Origin: M55B129 sp964506505
Lineage (GTDB): Bacteria > Bacillota > Dethiobacteria > DTU022
Direction of reading: 5' to 3'
Assembly: GCA_964506505.1 (NCBI GenBank)
Contig: CAZDKY010000039.1
Span: 1 to 31,379, forward strand
DNA length: 31,379 nt
Below are positions 7,903 through 14,858 of the stretch, in pieces (the stretch's first letter is position 1; every line of letters starts with the position of its first letter). Below the pieces are notes generated by a model. It worked only from the letters and a program-made list of their open reading frames with translations. It searched no databases and was not told the DNA's origin. Both the position numbers and the translations under genes were made by a program.

Positions 7903-9483
7903 TTAACGGCCGCGCTCCCTGGGAGGGCGGCTTTCTTTTTTTTGCCGGCTCTCCTTGGTCCCGGTCAATTTTACTGCTGTCAGGGCTGTGGCCAGGAAGA
8001 AGGCCCAGAATGCGGGGAAGTAATCGCCGTAACGGGTATAAAGAGTATCGCGCCTGGTTGTATCCAGACGGGTGGTAATGGTGGTTTCTTCCTGTTTCTC
8101 CGAGCGAAATAACTCTTCGCCGCAGTAATCGAAGGAGATAGTGATTCCGCTGTTGGCTACCTGGGTTACCCCGATTCCCATTTCGGCAGCTCTTATGGCC
8201 GCTGCCTGAGCATGTAATTCAAGAGCGATTGATTTTCCGAACCAGGCATCATTGGTTAAAACAAAGAGATGCCTGGTGCCTGCAGCGGGGAAAAGGCGGG
8301 TGTGATCTCCGAAATATGATTCGAAGCAAATTACTCCGCTAACCGGTGTTCCGTTGATATCGAAAATGGTAATTTCTTTTCCCGCCGTATAGCGGCCCAG
8401 TAAAAGTTCAAGATCCAGGATGCGGTTAAGAATATTTTCAAAGGGAAAATATTCAACAAATGGTACCAAACGGTGTTTATAGTAAATGGGAGCTTCTTCT
8501 GACCCCGGGCGAATAAGTGAAACTGCATTGTACAGGCCCTCCCCCTCGGCAACTCTTGCACCATAAAGGAGCATTACACCCAGATCTTCAGCCATCCGGA
8601 TCAGAGGCTCCGGATGGCTGCGGCTACCGGTCATGTTTACCTCCACAACGGTTTCAGGCCAAACAGCCAATTCTATGTCGGTATCCTCTTCGAGAGCAGC
8701 TTCAGTTAAGGAAATATAACGCTGCACAATAGTTTCTCTGCCGTGCTCAATTATCTCATCAGGTGAGCTGTTCCCCTGGATCAGGGCGGCCGTGAGCGGT
8801 TTGCCGCTTTCATCAACAGTAATATAAAAAGGCAAGATTACGCCGCAGGCGATTAAGATCAGGAAAACTATGGCTGCGGGATAAAAACCGATCTGGGGGA
8901 GTTTTCTCTGTGGGTAAAGAATAAGAAGGCTCTGGAACAGGACGATGATAAACGGCAGCCCCCAGTAACCGTATACTGCAGTCATGTTAAGGAGAGTCTG
9001 GTAATTCCACTGGCTGTACCCGAGATAACCGACATTGTAGGCAAGAAATCCGGCAGAGCGCAGGTACTCGACTAAGATCCACAATGTGGGAAGAGCGAGG
9101 GCGGTCAGCCAGATTTTACCGTAGCGGTTGATCATGTTGGCGGCCAGGCTAAAGAGCCCGTTGAAAAAGCTGATGTAAAGAACAAGGGCAATCATCAGGG
9201 CCAGGGCCAGGGGAAAAGGAAGGTAGGGGAACAGGACATAGCTGAGATAATAATTCAGATAAAGGTTGACAGGCAGCCCAAATAACAGGCCGACCCAGAA
9301 TGAACGCAACGGGGTTTCACGCAGCGAAGCGTTCAGCATTGGCAGGAGTGCAAACCAGGCCAAATAACCCTGTTCGAATGGAGGGTAAGCGCCGATCAGC
9401 AGCAGGCCTGAAAGAAATGAGGAAATCAGATAGCTATTTTTATCGGGTCTATTATGGTAAATCTGTTCATCATAAAAGTGCAT
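7903..9483 (-). CDS. lnt: Apolipoprotein N-acyltransferase Lnt
   Basis: 526 residues. Lnt N-acylates the amino-terminal cysteine of lipoproteins in the membrane. Seven to eight membrane helices occupy residues 18-220 and the nitrilase-like domain spans about 230-480, followed by a last helix (488-505). The triad is E277 (WPE), K336 (YYKHRLVPF) and C386 (VICFESYF), close to E267, K335 and C387 of the E. coli enzyme; E344 matches its conserved E343. GGAGG sits upstream of the ATG. The C-terminal tail (KKESRPPRERGR) is encoded by DNA that also forms the terminator of the facing tat operon. Lnt is not the usual N-acylation enzyme in Bacillota. Confidence 0.95.
   Translation of the reverse strand: MHFYDEQIYHNRPDKNSYLISSFLSGLLLIGAYPPFEQGYLAWFALLPMLNASLRETPLRSFWVGLLFGLPVNLYLNYYLSYVLFPYLPFPLALALMIALVLYISFFNGLFSLAANMINRYGKIWLTALALPTLWILVEYLRSAGFLAYNVGYLGYSQWNYQTLLNMTAVYGYWGLPFIIVLFQSLLILYPQRKLPQIGFYPAAIVFLILIACGVILPFYITVDESGKPLTAALIQGNSSPDEIIEHGRETIVQRYISLTEAALEEDTDIELAVWPETVVEVNMTGSRSHPEPLIRMAEDLGVMLLYGARVAEGEGLYNAVSLIRPGSEEAPIYYKHRLVPFVEYFPFENILNRILDLELLLGRYTAGKEITIFDINGTPVSGVICFESYFGDHTRLFPAAGTRHLFVLTNDAWFGKSIALELHAQAAAIRAAEMGIGVTQVANSGITISFDYCGEELFRSEKQEETTITTRLDTTRRDTLYTRYGDYFPAFWAFFLATALTAVKLTGTKESRQKKESRPPRERGR
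7909..7943 (+). terminator. Intrinsic terminator of the tat-mobA-cofE operon, inside lnt
   Basis: GCCGC-G-CTCC (7909-7918), a CTG loop, then GGAG-G-GCGGC (7922-7931): nine pairs with one internal G-G mismatch. It is followed by a T-rich run (7932-7943). It acts on + strand transcripts 47 bases after the cofE-like gene and lies wholly inside the last codons of the convergent lnt gene. Confidence 0.85.
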
Positions 9484-9587
9484 ATAAACCTCCGCCGCAA
9501 TTTGCCCTTTTATGTCTCATGATTCCTGTCTATCACTTTATCACAGAGCAGCCCGGCTGGGAACAGCCAATCTTTGTGGTTATTGTC

Positions 9588-9616
9588 TTGACCGGCATTT
9601 TAAACAGTGGTATAAA
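9588..9616 (+). promoter_or_regulatory. Sigma-A promoter of the MarR-family gene
   Basis: TTGACC (9588-9593), exactly 17 bases, TATAAA (9611-9616), 64 bases before the start codon at 9680. This is close to consensus in both boxes. A perfect dyad lies just downstream of the -10. Confidence 0.8.
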
Positions 9617-9626
9617 TATTTATGTA

Positions 9627-9649
9627 AATAATTAAGCAGTTTAATTATT
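9627..9649. promoter_or_regulatory. Dyad operator, probably bound by the MarR-family protein
   Basis: AATAATTAA (9627-9635) and TTAATTATT (9641-9649) are perfect 9-base arms around GCAGT. The site covers the expected transcription start of the MarR gene. MarR dimers usually bind AT-rich dyads of this size at their own promoters, so autoregulation is the simplest reading. Confidence 0.6.
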
Positions 9650-9679
9650 GTTTAGCCAAAATATCCAGGAGAGAGAACA

Positions 9680-10150
9680 TTGACCGATCAAGATGGCCTG
9701 ATAGATTACATAAAAGAACTTGATTTAACCTTCAGCCGGCTCGTGTACCGTGTCCGCGTACTGCATAGCCGATATACAGTTGACGAAATTACAGATACTC
9801 AGTTCGTGGTACTGCGGACTCTTCGCAAGGGTCCCTGTAATACTTCATTTCTTGCTCGAATGTTGGGTGTAACCATGAGTGCGGTCACGGCTTTAATTAA
9901 TCGTTTGCACAGGATGGGCCTGGTGGAACGCAGGAGGCGGGAGAGAGACCGCCGTCAGGTCAAAATTTCCATAACGCCCGAAGGGCTGCAGGTGTTAAAA
10001 ACTGTGGAAGCAAAACGTTATCTCCTCCTGGCGCTTTATCTTTCACAAATTTCTGAAGAAGAAAGAAGACAGCTTCTGGCCCTCCTGAAAAAAACAAGCA
10101 ATCTCTTCGAAAGAGAGAATATTTCAGGTGAAGATGCCCGTCGACGATAA
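9680..10150 (+). CDS. MarR-family transcriptional regulator
   Basis: 156 residues. A winged helix-turn-helix occupies about 40-115: the recognition helix region is TMSAVTALINRLHRMGLV, and the wing is RRRERDRRQVKISITPEG, a typical MarR pattern with the DRR basic wing. Helices at each end form the dimer interface. The start codon is TTG at 9680 with AGGAGAGAG upstream. A strong promoter and dyad precede it, so it probably represses itself. Its other targets and ligand are unknown; the divergent neighbour is lnt and the convergent one is the DUF4349 lipoprotein. Confidence 0.9.
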   Translation: MTDQDGLIDYIKELDLTFSRLVYRVRVLHSRYTVDEITDTQFVVLRTLRKGPCNTSFLARMLGVTMSAVTALINRLHRMGLVERRRRERDRRQVKISITPEGLQVLKTVEAKRYLLLALYLSQISEEERRQLLALLKKTSNLFERENISGEDARRR

Positions 10151-10184
10151 GCCCCGGCTTGTTTGAAAAGATATTAGGTAAATC

Positions 10185-10222
10185 GAAGAGGAAGGAATGA
10201 TTGAAATCATTCCTTCCTCTTC
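10185..10222. terminator. Perfect hairpin between convergent genes, probable bidirectional terminator
   Basis: A perfect 16-bp stem: GAAGAGGAAGGAATGA (10185-10200), loop TTGAAA, and its complement (10207-10222). It sits between the ends of the MarR gene (10150) and the DUF4349 gene (10251). A clean T run does not follow directly on either strand, so its termination strength is uncertain. Confidence 0.6.
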
Positions 10223-10250
10223 TGCCGGAGACAAGTGATTTTTTTGTCTT

Positions 10251-11216
10251 TTAATCTTTTTTAGTTTCTTCTATTTCCTGTTTCCGATGTGACAGCCTGC
10301 GGATAAGAAGCCAGACCAAAAGGGCAATTATGCCGATGACTACCAGGACGGGCAGCATGGCAGACAGGGCAATAATAAGATAAGAAAATGCATTGAGAAT
10401 GAAGTTGATGCTGGTGATAAAAGCTTCTCCCGTTTTTTCCCCAAGGTTATGAAAAACCCCGGGTGATATAGTTTCTGTCGAAACTGCTTCTTCTCGCAGG
10501 TTCAGGTATATGGTGCCGTAAGTTACCTGGTCTTTCAGGTAGATAAACTGAGAAGTCATCGCTTCAATTTCGCCCCTGATCCGGGCCAATTCTTTTTCAA
10601 CTTCCAGCACTTCTTCTACATTCTCGGCCATTTCCAGGATTTCAACCAGTCTTTCTTCCTGGGCTTTTTGATTATTAAGGCGGGATTCGAGATCGATATA
10701 CTGCATGGTTACATCATCCATGCCGGTTTGTGTATTTTTGACCTTCCCCAATGTTTCGAGTTGTACCATCACTGCATCAAAGTGATCTTCGGGAACACGC
10801 AGGGTCAGGTTTGCGCCGTACTGTCCTTCCCTGATTTCATAGATGTTTGAGTTGCTAATAATTCCATCGACATCAGTGACTAGCTCACGCACTTTTTGAA
10901 TGGTTTCACTGGTGTCTTTTACAGAAAGATCTATTGACCCATTCCGGATAATATGGCGGACGGCACTTCCCGCACTGCCATTCTGGACTTTGCGGACATC
11001 AGGTGCCCCGGCTTCTTCCGCTGTATCCATGGCATATTCCGCAGCCATTTCACCGTCGTAGTCTCCGGGATAGCTTTCCATAGATTCATCGAGGTAATCA
11101 GAAGAGCCTCTTTGTGGATTAAGGATGTTTCCTGCTGCGCATGAGGTAAGCAATGCTCCTGTTAATGAAACCACCATGGCTATTGTAATGATGAGCAGAA
11201 TTCGTTTTATTTTCAT
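10251..11216 (-). CDS. DUF4349-family lipoprotein with C-terminal membrane helix
   Basis: 321 residues. A signal peptide ends in a lipobox with the modified cysteine at C26 (ALLTSC). The DUF4349 core covers about 85-290: IIRNGSIDLSVKDTSETI opens it, followed by two ferredoxin-like halves flanking a coiled coil (about 170-225). A strong transmembrane helix (about 275-305) and a basic tail end the protein, so both ends are membrane-anchored with the core outside. The function of DUF4349 is not known; envelope roles are usual. GGGGG lies 8 bases before the ATG, and a seven-codon ORF with its own strong ribosome binding site lies just upstream. Confidence 0.88.
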   Translation of the reverse strand: MKIKRILLIITIAMVVSLTGALLTSCAAGNILNPQRGSSDYLDESMESYPGDYDGEMAAEYAMDTAEEAGAPDVRKVQNGSAGSAVRHIIRNGSIDLSVKDTSETIQKVRELVTDVDGIISNSNIYEIREGQYGANLTLRVPEDHFDAVMVQLETLGKVKNTQTGMDDVTMQYIDLESRLNNQKAQEERLVEILEMAENVEEVLEVEKELARIRGEIEAMTSQFIYLKDQVTYGTIYLNLREEAVSTETISPGVFHNLGEKTGEAFITSINFILNAFSYLIIALSAMLPVLVVIGIIALLVWLLIRRLSHRKQEIEETKKD

Positions 11217-11234
11217 ACCTGTTACCCCCTTTAT

Positions 11235-11258
11235 TCAAGTGACAACCCTGGGTGGCAT
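11235..11258 (-). CDS. Candidate seven-codon leader ORF upstream of the DUF4349 gene
   Basis: ATG followed by six codons (MPPRVVT) and TGA. A strong ribosome binding site, GGGGAGG (complement of 11265-11271), is 6 bases before the ATG. The stop lies 18 bases before the DUF4349 start. The spacing and signal strength suggest translation, perhaps for coupling or attenuation, but a chance match cannot be excluded. Confidence 0.35.
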   Translation of the reverse strand: MPPRVVT

Positions 11259-11340
11259 ATGGTTCCTCCCCTGGGAAATAGGTGAATAATTTTGCAGGCA
11301 GGCTTGATTATATCAACTTATTATATCGCAGAGCGTTTTT

Positions 11341-11745
11341 TTAGATAGCACGGTGCCCAAGCCCAATGGCCACGTCGTTCCTGTGCAGCAACCCAATGCC
11401 GAAAAAGATGGCTACTGCAATATGGGTGCCTCCTCTCGCAATACCGACTTTTCCACCGACATTGAGGCCGAGAGCTTTGGGCATGATTTGAACCAGTGCT
11501 TCGCGGGTTGCTCCTGCCACAGCTCCATCGGAATGACTCGATTCATCAATTATTTTTTCTCTTTTTGAGGCAACCACTGCTCTTTCCACTACTTTTTGCA
11601 GGGAGCTTAAAAATTCTCCACCGTAATCCACAGCCAGGGATTGGATGCCCATTTCCAGATATTTATGCTTCAAATCGTTCTCCGCTTCCCTGGTATTTGA
11701 CATTGCCAGATTAATGGCGGCCTGGGCAACATCTCTGCTTTCCAT
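11341..11745 (-). CDS. HutP-family protein
   Basis: 134 residues from ATG 11745, which has GGGGG a few bases upstream; a longer frame from 11805 lacks a site. The C-terminal half matches HutP, the RNA-binding antiterminator of the Bacillus histidine-use operon: ATREAL (79-84), then VGIARG and the HIAVAIFFGIGLLHRNDVAIGLGH segment. In my alignment, B. subtilis H138 is matched by H121 here, but metal-binding H73 and H77 correspond to G74 and G78. No hut genes are nearby. So this is a divergent HutP homologue whose RNA target and ligand are unknown. It is transcribed divergently from the RING/zinc-ribbon gene. Confidence 0.8.
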   Translation of the reverse strand: MESRDVAQAAINLAMSNTREAENDLKHKYLEMGIQSLAVDYGGEFLSSLQKVVERAVVASKREKIIDESSHSDGAVAGATREALVQIMPKALGLNVGGKVGIARGGTHIAVAIFFGIGLLHRNDVAIGLGHRAI

Positions 11746-11873
11746 CTTCTTTCCCCCATTCTGCGGTGTTTCTTTCATTATCCTCTTTAAACAACCGGGT
11801 AGCAAGTGTTAAATAACAAGGTGGAAGTTATAATTTTGTTCTGTGTTATAATTATATTGGAGGAGATTATTTC

Positions 11874-12431
11874 ATGAAGGAAAAGTTTTGCAATGCCTGT
11901 GGCTTAGAGTTCAGATCGGGCGAGCAGACTATCAGATGCAGTTTGTGCATGCGCAATTATCATGTTTCATGCTGGGAGAAAACCGGTGGTTGTACTACCT
12001 GGGGCTGCCCCGGCAGGCCTGTGCTGACAGGTGAAGAACATTCTGCCCTTTATGTCCGCTGTCCTCACTGCGGAGAAAGTATTGTCAATTTTGCTGTACG
12101 ATGTCCCTATTGCAGAGGACAGCTGATCCCCGATCAATCAGCAAAGGTGAAAATATTCAAAGAAGTTCGCCCCACTCAAGGGCGGAACAGGAAAGATCCA
12201 GTTCTCGCTGCTCTCCTGAATCTAATCTTCCCGGGAGCGGGTTACATGTACCTAGGCCTTTTTAAGAAAGGGTTTTTATGGTTCCTGGTGGCGGTTGTCG
12301 CCTGGTTTATTACCCGCGGTCTGGGGCTGCTGGCAGTTTATGCCTGGGTTATCTATGATTCAAGCCGTCTTGCTGTTGCCATGAACCGCGGAGAAAATAT
12401 TTCCTACAGTAAAACTATGTTCCGTTTATAA
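11874..12431 (+). CDS. RING-like/zinc-ribbon protein with a C-terminal membrane domain
   Basis: 185 residues in three parts. Residues 6-45 hold a RING-like treble-clef set of ligands (C6, C9, C22, C25, H30, C33, C40, C45), similar to the prokaryotic RING families. Residues 63-80 hold a four-cysteine zinc ribbon (C63, C66, C77, C80). Residues 108-170 hold two or three membrane helices with NLIFPGAGYMYLG and a WVIYDSSRLA end, like TM2-type domains. The metal-binding parts probably face the cytoplasm. Function is unknown; no ubiquitin-like partner is visible. GGAGGAG lies before the ATG and TATAAT (11847-11852) just upstream of that. Confidence 0.75.
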   Translation: MKEKFCNACGLEFRSGEQTIRCSLCMRNYHVSCWEKTGGCTTWGCPGRPVLTGEEHSALYVRCPHCGESIVNFAVRCPYCRGQLIPDQSAKVKIFKEVRPTQGRNRKDPVLAALLNLIFPGAGYMYLGLFKKGFLWFLVAVVAWFITRGLGLLAVYAWVIYDSSRLAVAMNRGENISYSKTMFRL

Positions 12432-12503
12432 ACAGGCGATCCCCAAAAAAAAGAAAGACTATTATATTAAATTCGTTTTTTTAAGAAATGTTTTGTCATT
12501 TAG

Positions 12504-12576
12504 GCAGGATTTCTCACATTTGCGTTGAATGCTTCAAAACTGAGTAAGGCCTTAATTTGTTAACCTGACCTCCTGC
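12504..12576 (+). other. Structured intergenic stretch of unknown role
   Basis: The 206-base gap between the RING gene and ecfT has no ORF. GCAGGA (12504-12509) can pair with TCCTGC (12571-12576), and a terminator with a clear T run follows at 12587, 155 bases after the RING stop. It may be a long 3' untranslated region or a small RNA. No convincing promoter was found inside. Confidence 0.25.
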
Positions 12577-12586
12577 TATTTTCTTC

Positions 12587-12612
12587 ACAGGGTTTGCGCC
12601 CTGTATTTTTTT
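12587..12612 (+). terminator. Intrinsic terminator downstream of the RING/zinc-ribbon gene
   Basis: ACAGGG (12587-12592), loop TTTGCG, CCCTGT (12599-12604), then A and seven T. It is oriented for + strand transcripts and protects the end of the convergent ECF operon. Confidence 0.8.
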
Positions 12613-12637
12613 ATCTCAAATTAAAAGGAGTCTGCTC

Positions 12638-13366
12638 TTAGCCGTAAAGAATGGCACCAAATATAAAAACTATGGTTGCCGCCGAAGTCAGGGCGATGAC
12701 TATATAGTCCGTTTTTTTCATGGCGATAGTTTTATAGTAGCTTCTTTCCTGGTAGCGTCTGAAACCACGCAGTTCGAGCAAAATTGAAAGCTGCTCAGCT
12801 TTCTGCAGTATACTGAAAACAAGCGGCGTAAATATTTCCAGGTACACTTTGAATACCTTTCTTTTGTATACCCTGCGCAGGTCTGCGCCGCGCATCTGGA
12901 TGGCATTGAAAGTGGCGTTCAATTCGCCAATCAGGATGGGGATAAATCTTATTCCCAACTGAATCATGAACACAATTTCATAGGGGATTTTCATTTTGGA
13001 CATAGCAAGTAGCAATTTGGCATTATCGCAGGCAACCAGGATTAAACCGGCTCCGACCAGGATGATAAAACGCATAACAACCGCCAGGCCGTAAATCAGC
13101 CCATCAGTGGTAAGGAGGTGAATTGTTCCAATTTTTAGAAGGGGTTCTCCGCCTCTGACAAACAGGCTTTGGATGACGATTAAGATTAGGTAGAGGTAAA
13201 ACAACTTTCTGAAGTCGTAAAATTTACCCAGCGGTGTTTTTAAAAAGGCTAGAACCGGGAGCAGAATAACCAGCAGGGCTCCCAGGATAACCGGGTCCTG
13301 ATAGACAATGGCCAGGACGGAAAAAATGGCTGCAATAAAAAGTTTGGTTCTAACATCGAGATTCAT
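12638..13366 (-). CDS. ecfT: ECF transporter transmembrane subunit EcfT
   Basis: 242 residues from ATG 13366, which has AGGTGG upstream and overlaps the end of the preceding ATPase gene by 17 bases; the longer frame to 13435 has no support. EcfT couples ATP hydrolysis to movement of the S component. About five to six membrane helices; the two cytoplasmic coupling helices end in the Ala/Met-Arg-Gly type motifs, here AIQMRGAD and LLELRGF. Last gene of the six-gene ECF operon. It is a dedicated EcfT, since it is encoded with its own S component and ATPases. Confidence 0.92.
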   Translation of the reverse strand: MNLDVRTKLFIAAIFSVLAIVYQDPVILGALLVILLPVLAFLKTPLGKFYDFRKLFYLYLILIVIQSLFVRGGEPLLKIGTIHLLTTDGLIYGLAVVMRFIILVGAGLILVACDNAKLLLAMSKMKIPYEIVFMIQLGIRFIPILIGELNATFNAIQMRGADLRRVYKRKVFKVYLEIFTPLVFSILQKAEQLSILLELRGFRRYQERSYYKTIAMKKTDYIVIALTSAATIVFIFGAILYG

Positions 13367-14021
13367 CGGCTGCCACCTTTCCGTCGAATACTTTGATTTC
13401 CCTGTCGCACAATCTGTGGGTGAACTCCCGATCATGGCTGATTATAATGATCCCTGTTCCTTTGCGTCCTATATCTTGCAAAGTTTTCAGCAGGATGTCT
13501 TTACGGAAGGTATCTATGCTTTTTGTCGGTTCGTCGAGAATCAGGTAAGCTGGTTTGAGAGCCAGGACCGCGCAGATCGCCACCAGCTGTTTTTGCCCTT
13601 CGCTGAGGGTCAGGGGCATTTTATTACGCAGGGGCCAGAGGGCAAAATGCTTCAGTATATTTTTGCAAACTGTATCAAGCTCTGTCCCGCTGACGCCTTT
13701 CCAGCGCAGCCCGAAAGCAATTTCATCATAAACTGTTGTGGTAAATAGCATCTGGGTCGGATTCTGGAGAACGTATCCCAGCTTTTCCCCGATTCCCACC
13801 AGTGAATAATCGCCTATCGGCCGGTTTGCAAGGGTAACTGTTCCTGCCTGTGGTTTTAACAGGCCGAGCATGAGACGGGCGATTGTTGACTTGCCGCTTC
13901 CGTTCATCCCTGTTAAGGCTATCTTTTCACCCTGTTCGAAGGCAAGAGTGATATCCTTAACCGCTGGCATGCTGCGGCCACTGTATATGTAGCTGACTTT
14001 GTTCAAAGAAATATAAGGCAT
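13350..14021 (-). CDS. ecfA: ECF transporter ATP-binding protein (second ATPase)
   Basis: 223-residue ABC ATPase. Walker A is GMNGSGKST (38-46), the Q-loop glutamine is Q86 (LQNPTQ), the signature is LSEGQ (139-143) instead of LSGGQ, Walker B is YLILDE (159-164), and the H-loop histidine is H196. Short for an EcfA (usually about 270-290), lacking most of the C-terminal extension. It pairs with the ATPase encoded upstream, from which it is separated by 71 bases, and overlaps ecfT. GGAG precedes the ATG at a slightly long spacing. Confidence 0.93.
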   Translation of the reverse strand: MPYISLNKVSYIYSGRSMPAVKDITLAFEQGEKIALTGMNGSGKSTIARLMLGLLKPQAGTVTLANRPIGDYSLVGIGEKLGYVLQNPTQMLFTTTVYDEIAFGLRWKGVSGTELDTVCKNILKHFALWPLRNKMPLTLSEGQKQLVAICAVLALKPAYLILDEPTKSIDTFRKDILLKTLQDIGRKGTGIIIISHDREFTHRLCDREIKVFDGKVAADESRC

Positions 14022-14092
14022 GCTTTTCTGCTCCTATTTTATCCCGGGGGTTCCTGCACTTTAGGCCGTAAAATGCTCTGCAGCCGTTTCCC

Positions 14093-14845
14093 TTAACCTT
14101 CCCAAGTGGAGAGCAGTTTATGATCCATCAGGAATTGACGATCAGCAATAATTTGGTCCCGAGGACCGCGCCGGATGATTTTGCCTTCCTCGAGAATGAA
14201 AATCTTATCGTAAACCAGGTGACCTTTGCCGGTATGATCAATTAACACCATGGTTGTGCCTCTTTTTTTTAGCAGTTGCATTACCCGGATTATTTTTTCC
14301 GTGCCGGCCCGGTCAAGCATGGAAAGCGACTCGTCGAAAACGATTATCGAGGGGTCCATGGCCAGAACAGTGGCCAGGGCGATCAGCTGTTTTTCCCCTC
14401 CCGACAGTCGGTTGGGGTTTTCGTGCCGCAAATGTGTTGTTCCTGTCAGTTCCAACAATTGTTCAATTTTTTCCCTGATTATCTCAGGTTGCAATTTTCG
14501 GTTTTCCAGGCCGAAGGCTATATCGTCTTCCACGGTAGGCATAAGTAATTGGACATTTGGATCCTGCAGTACGATCCCCACTTCATCTGTTAACTGCAGC
14601 AACGGAGTTTTACGGGTATCCATACCCTTAACAGTGACCGTCCCGGTCATCATACCGTAGAAATAATGGGGAATAATTCCGCAAAGGCAGTAGCTAAGGG
14701 TTGTTTTGCCACTTCCATTAAGGCCTACCACTCCGAGGGTTTCACCTGCGGCTACTTTGAAGGTGATGTTTTCAAGGGCCGGCCTGTTTCCCGTCCTGTA
14801 AGTGTAAGAAAGATCTTTAACGTGCAGCGCGTATATATTTATCAC
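14093..14845 (-). CDS. ecfA: ECF transporter ATP-binding protein (first ATPase), start uncertain
   Basis: About 250-residue ABC ATPase. Walker A is GLNGSGKTT, the Q-loop is LQDPNVQ, the signature is LSGGE and Walker B is IIVFDE followed by SLSMLD rather than the usual P. The start is a problem. No ATG or TTG fits: the nearest ATG would overlap the S-component gene by 77 bases. GTG 14845 overlaps the AGGAG itself. An ATA codon at 14836 lies 8 bases after AGGAG, the same layout as the DNA methyltransferase gene here, whose ATG is 8 bases after GGGAG. I give GTG as the conservative start; ATA would remove three residues. Confidence 0.9.
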   Translation of the reverse strand: MINIYALHVKDLSYTYRTGNRPALENITFKVAAGETLGVVGLNGSGKTTLSYCLCGIIPHYFYGMMTGTVTVKGMDTRKTPLLQLTDEVGIVLQDPNVQLLMPTVEDDIAFGLENRKLQPEIIREKIEQLLELTGTTHLRHENPNRLSGGEKQLIALATVLAMDPSIIVFDESLSMLDRAGTEKIIRVMQLLKKRGTTMVLIDHTGKGHLVYDKIFILEEGKIIRRGPRDQIIADRQFLMDHKLLSTWEG

Positions 14846-14858
14846 TCCTGCTTTTAAA

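Noticed and set aside
9300..9635. 111-codon open frame opposite the start of lnt
   Set aside because: It is mostly antisense to lnt codons with no family features, and its end runs into the MarR promoter.
14250..14660. 136-codon open frame antisense to the first ECF ATPase
   Set aside because: It mirrors well-conserved ABC ATPase codons and has no ribosome binding site.
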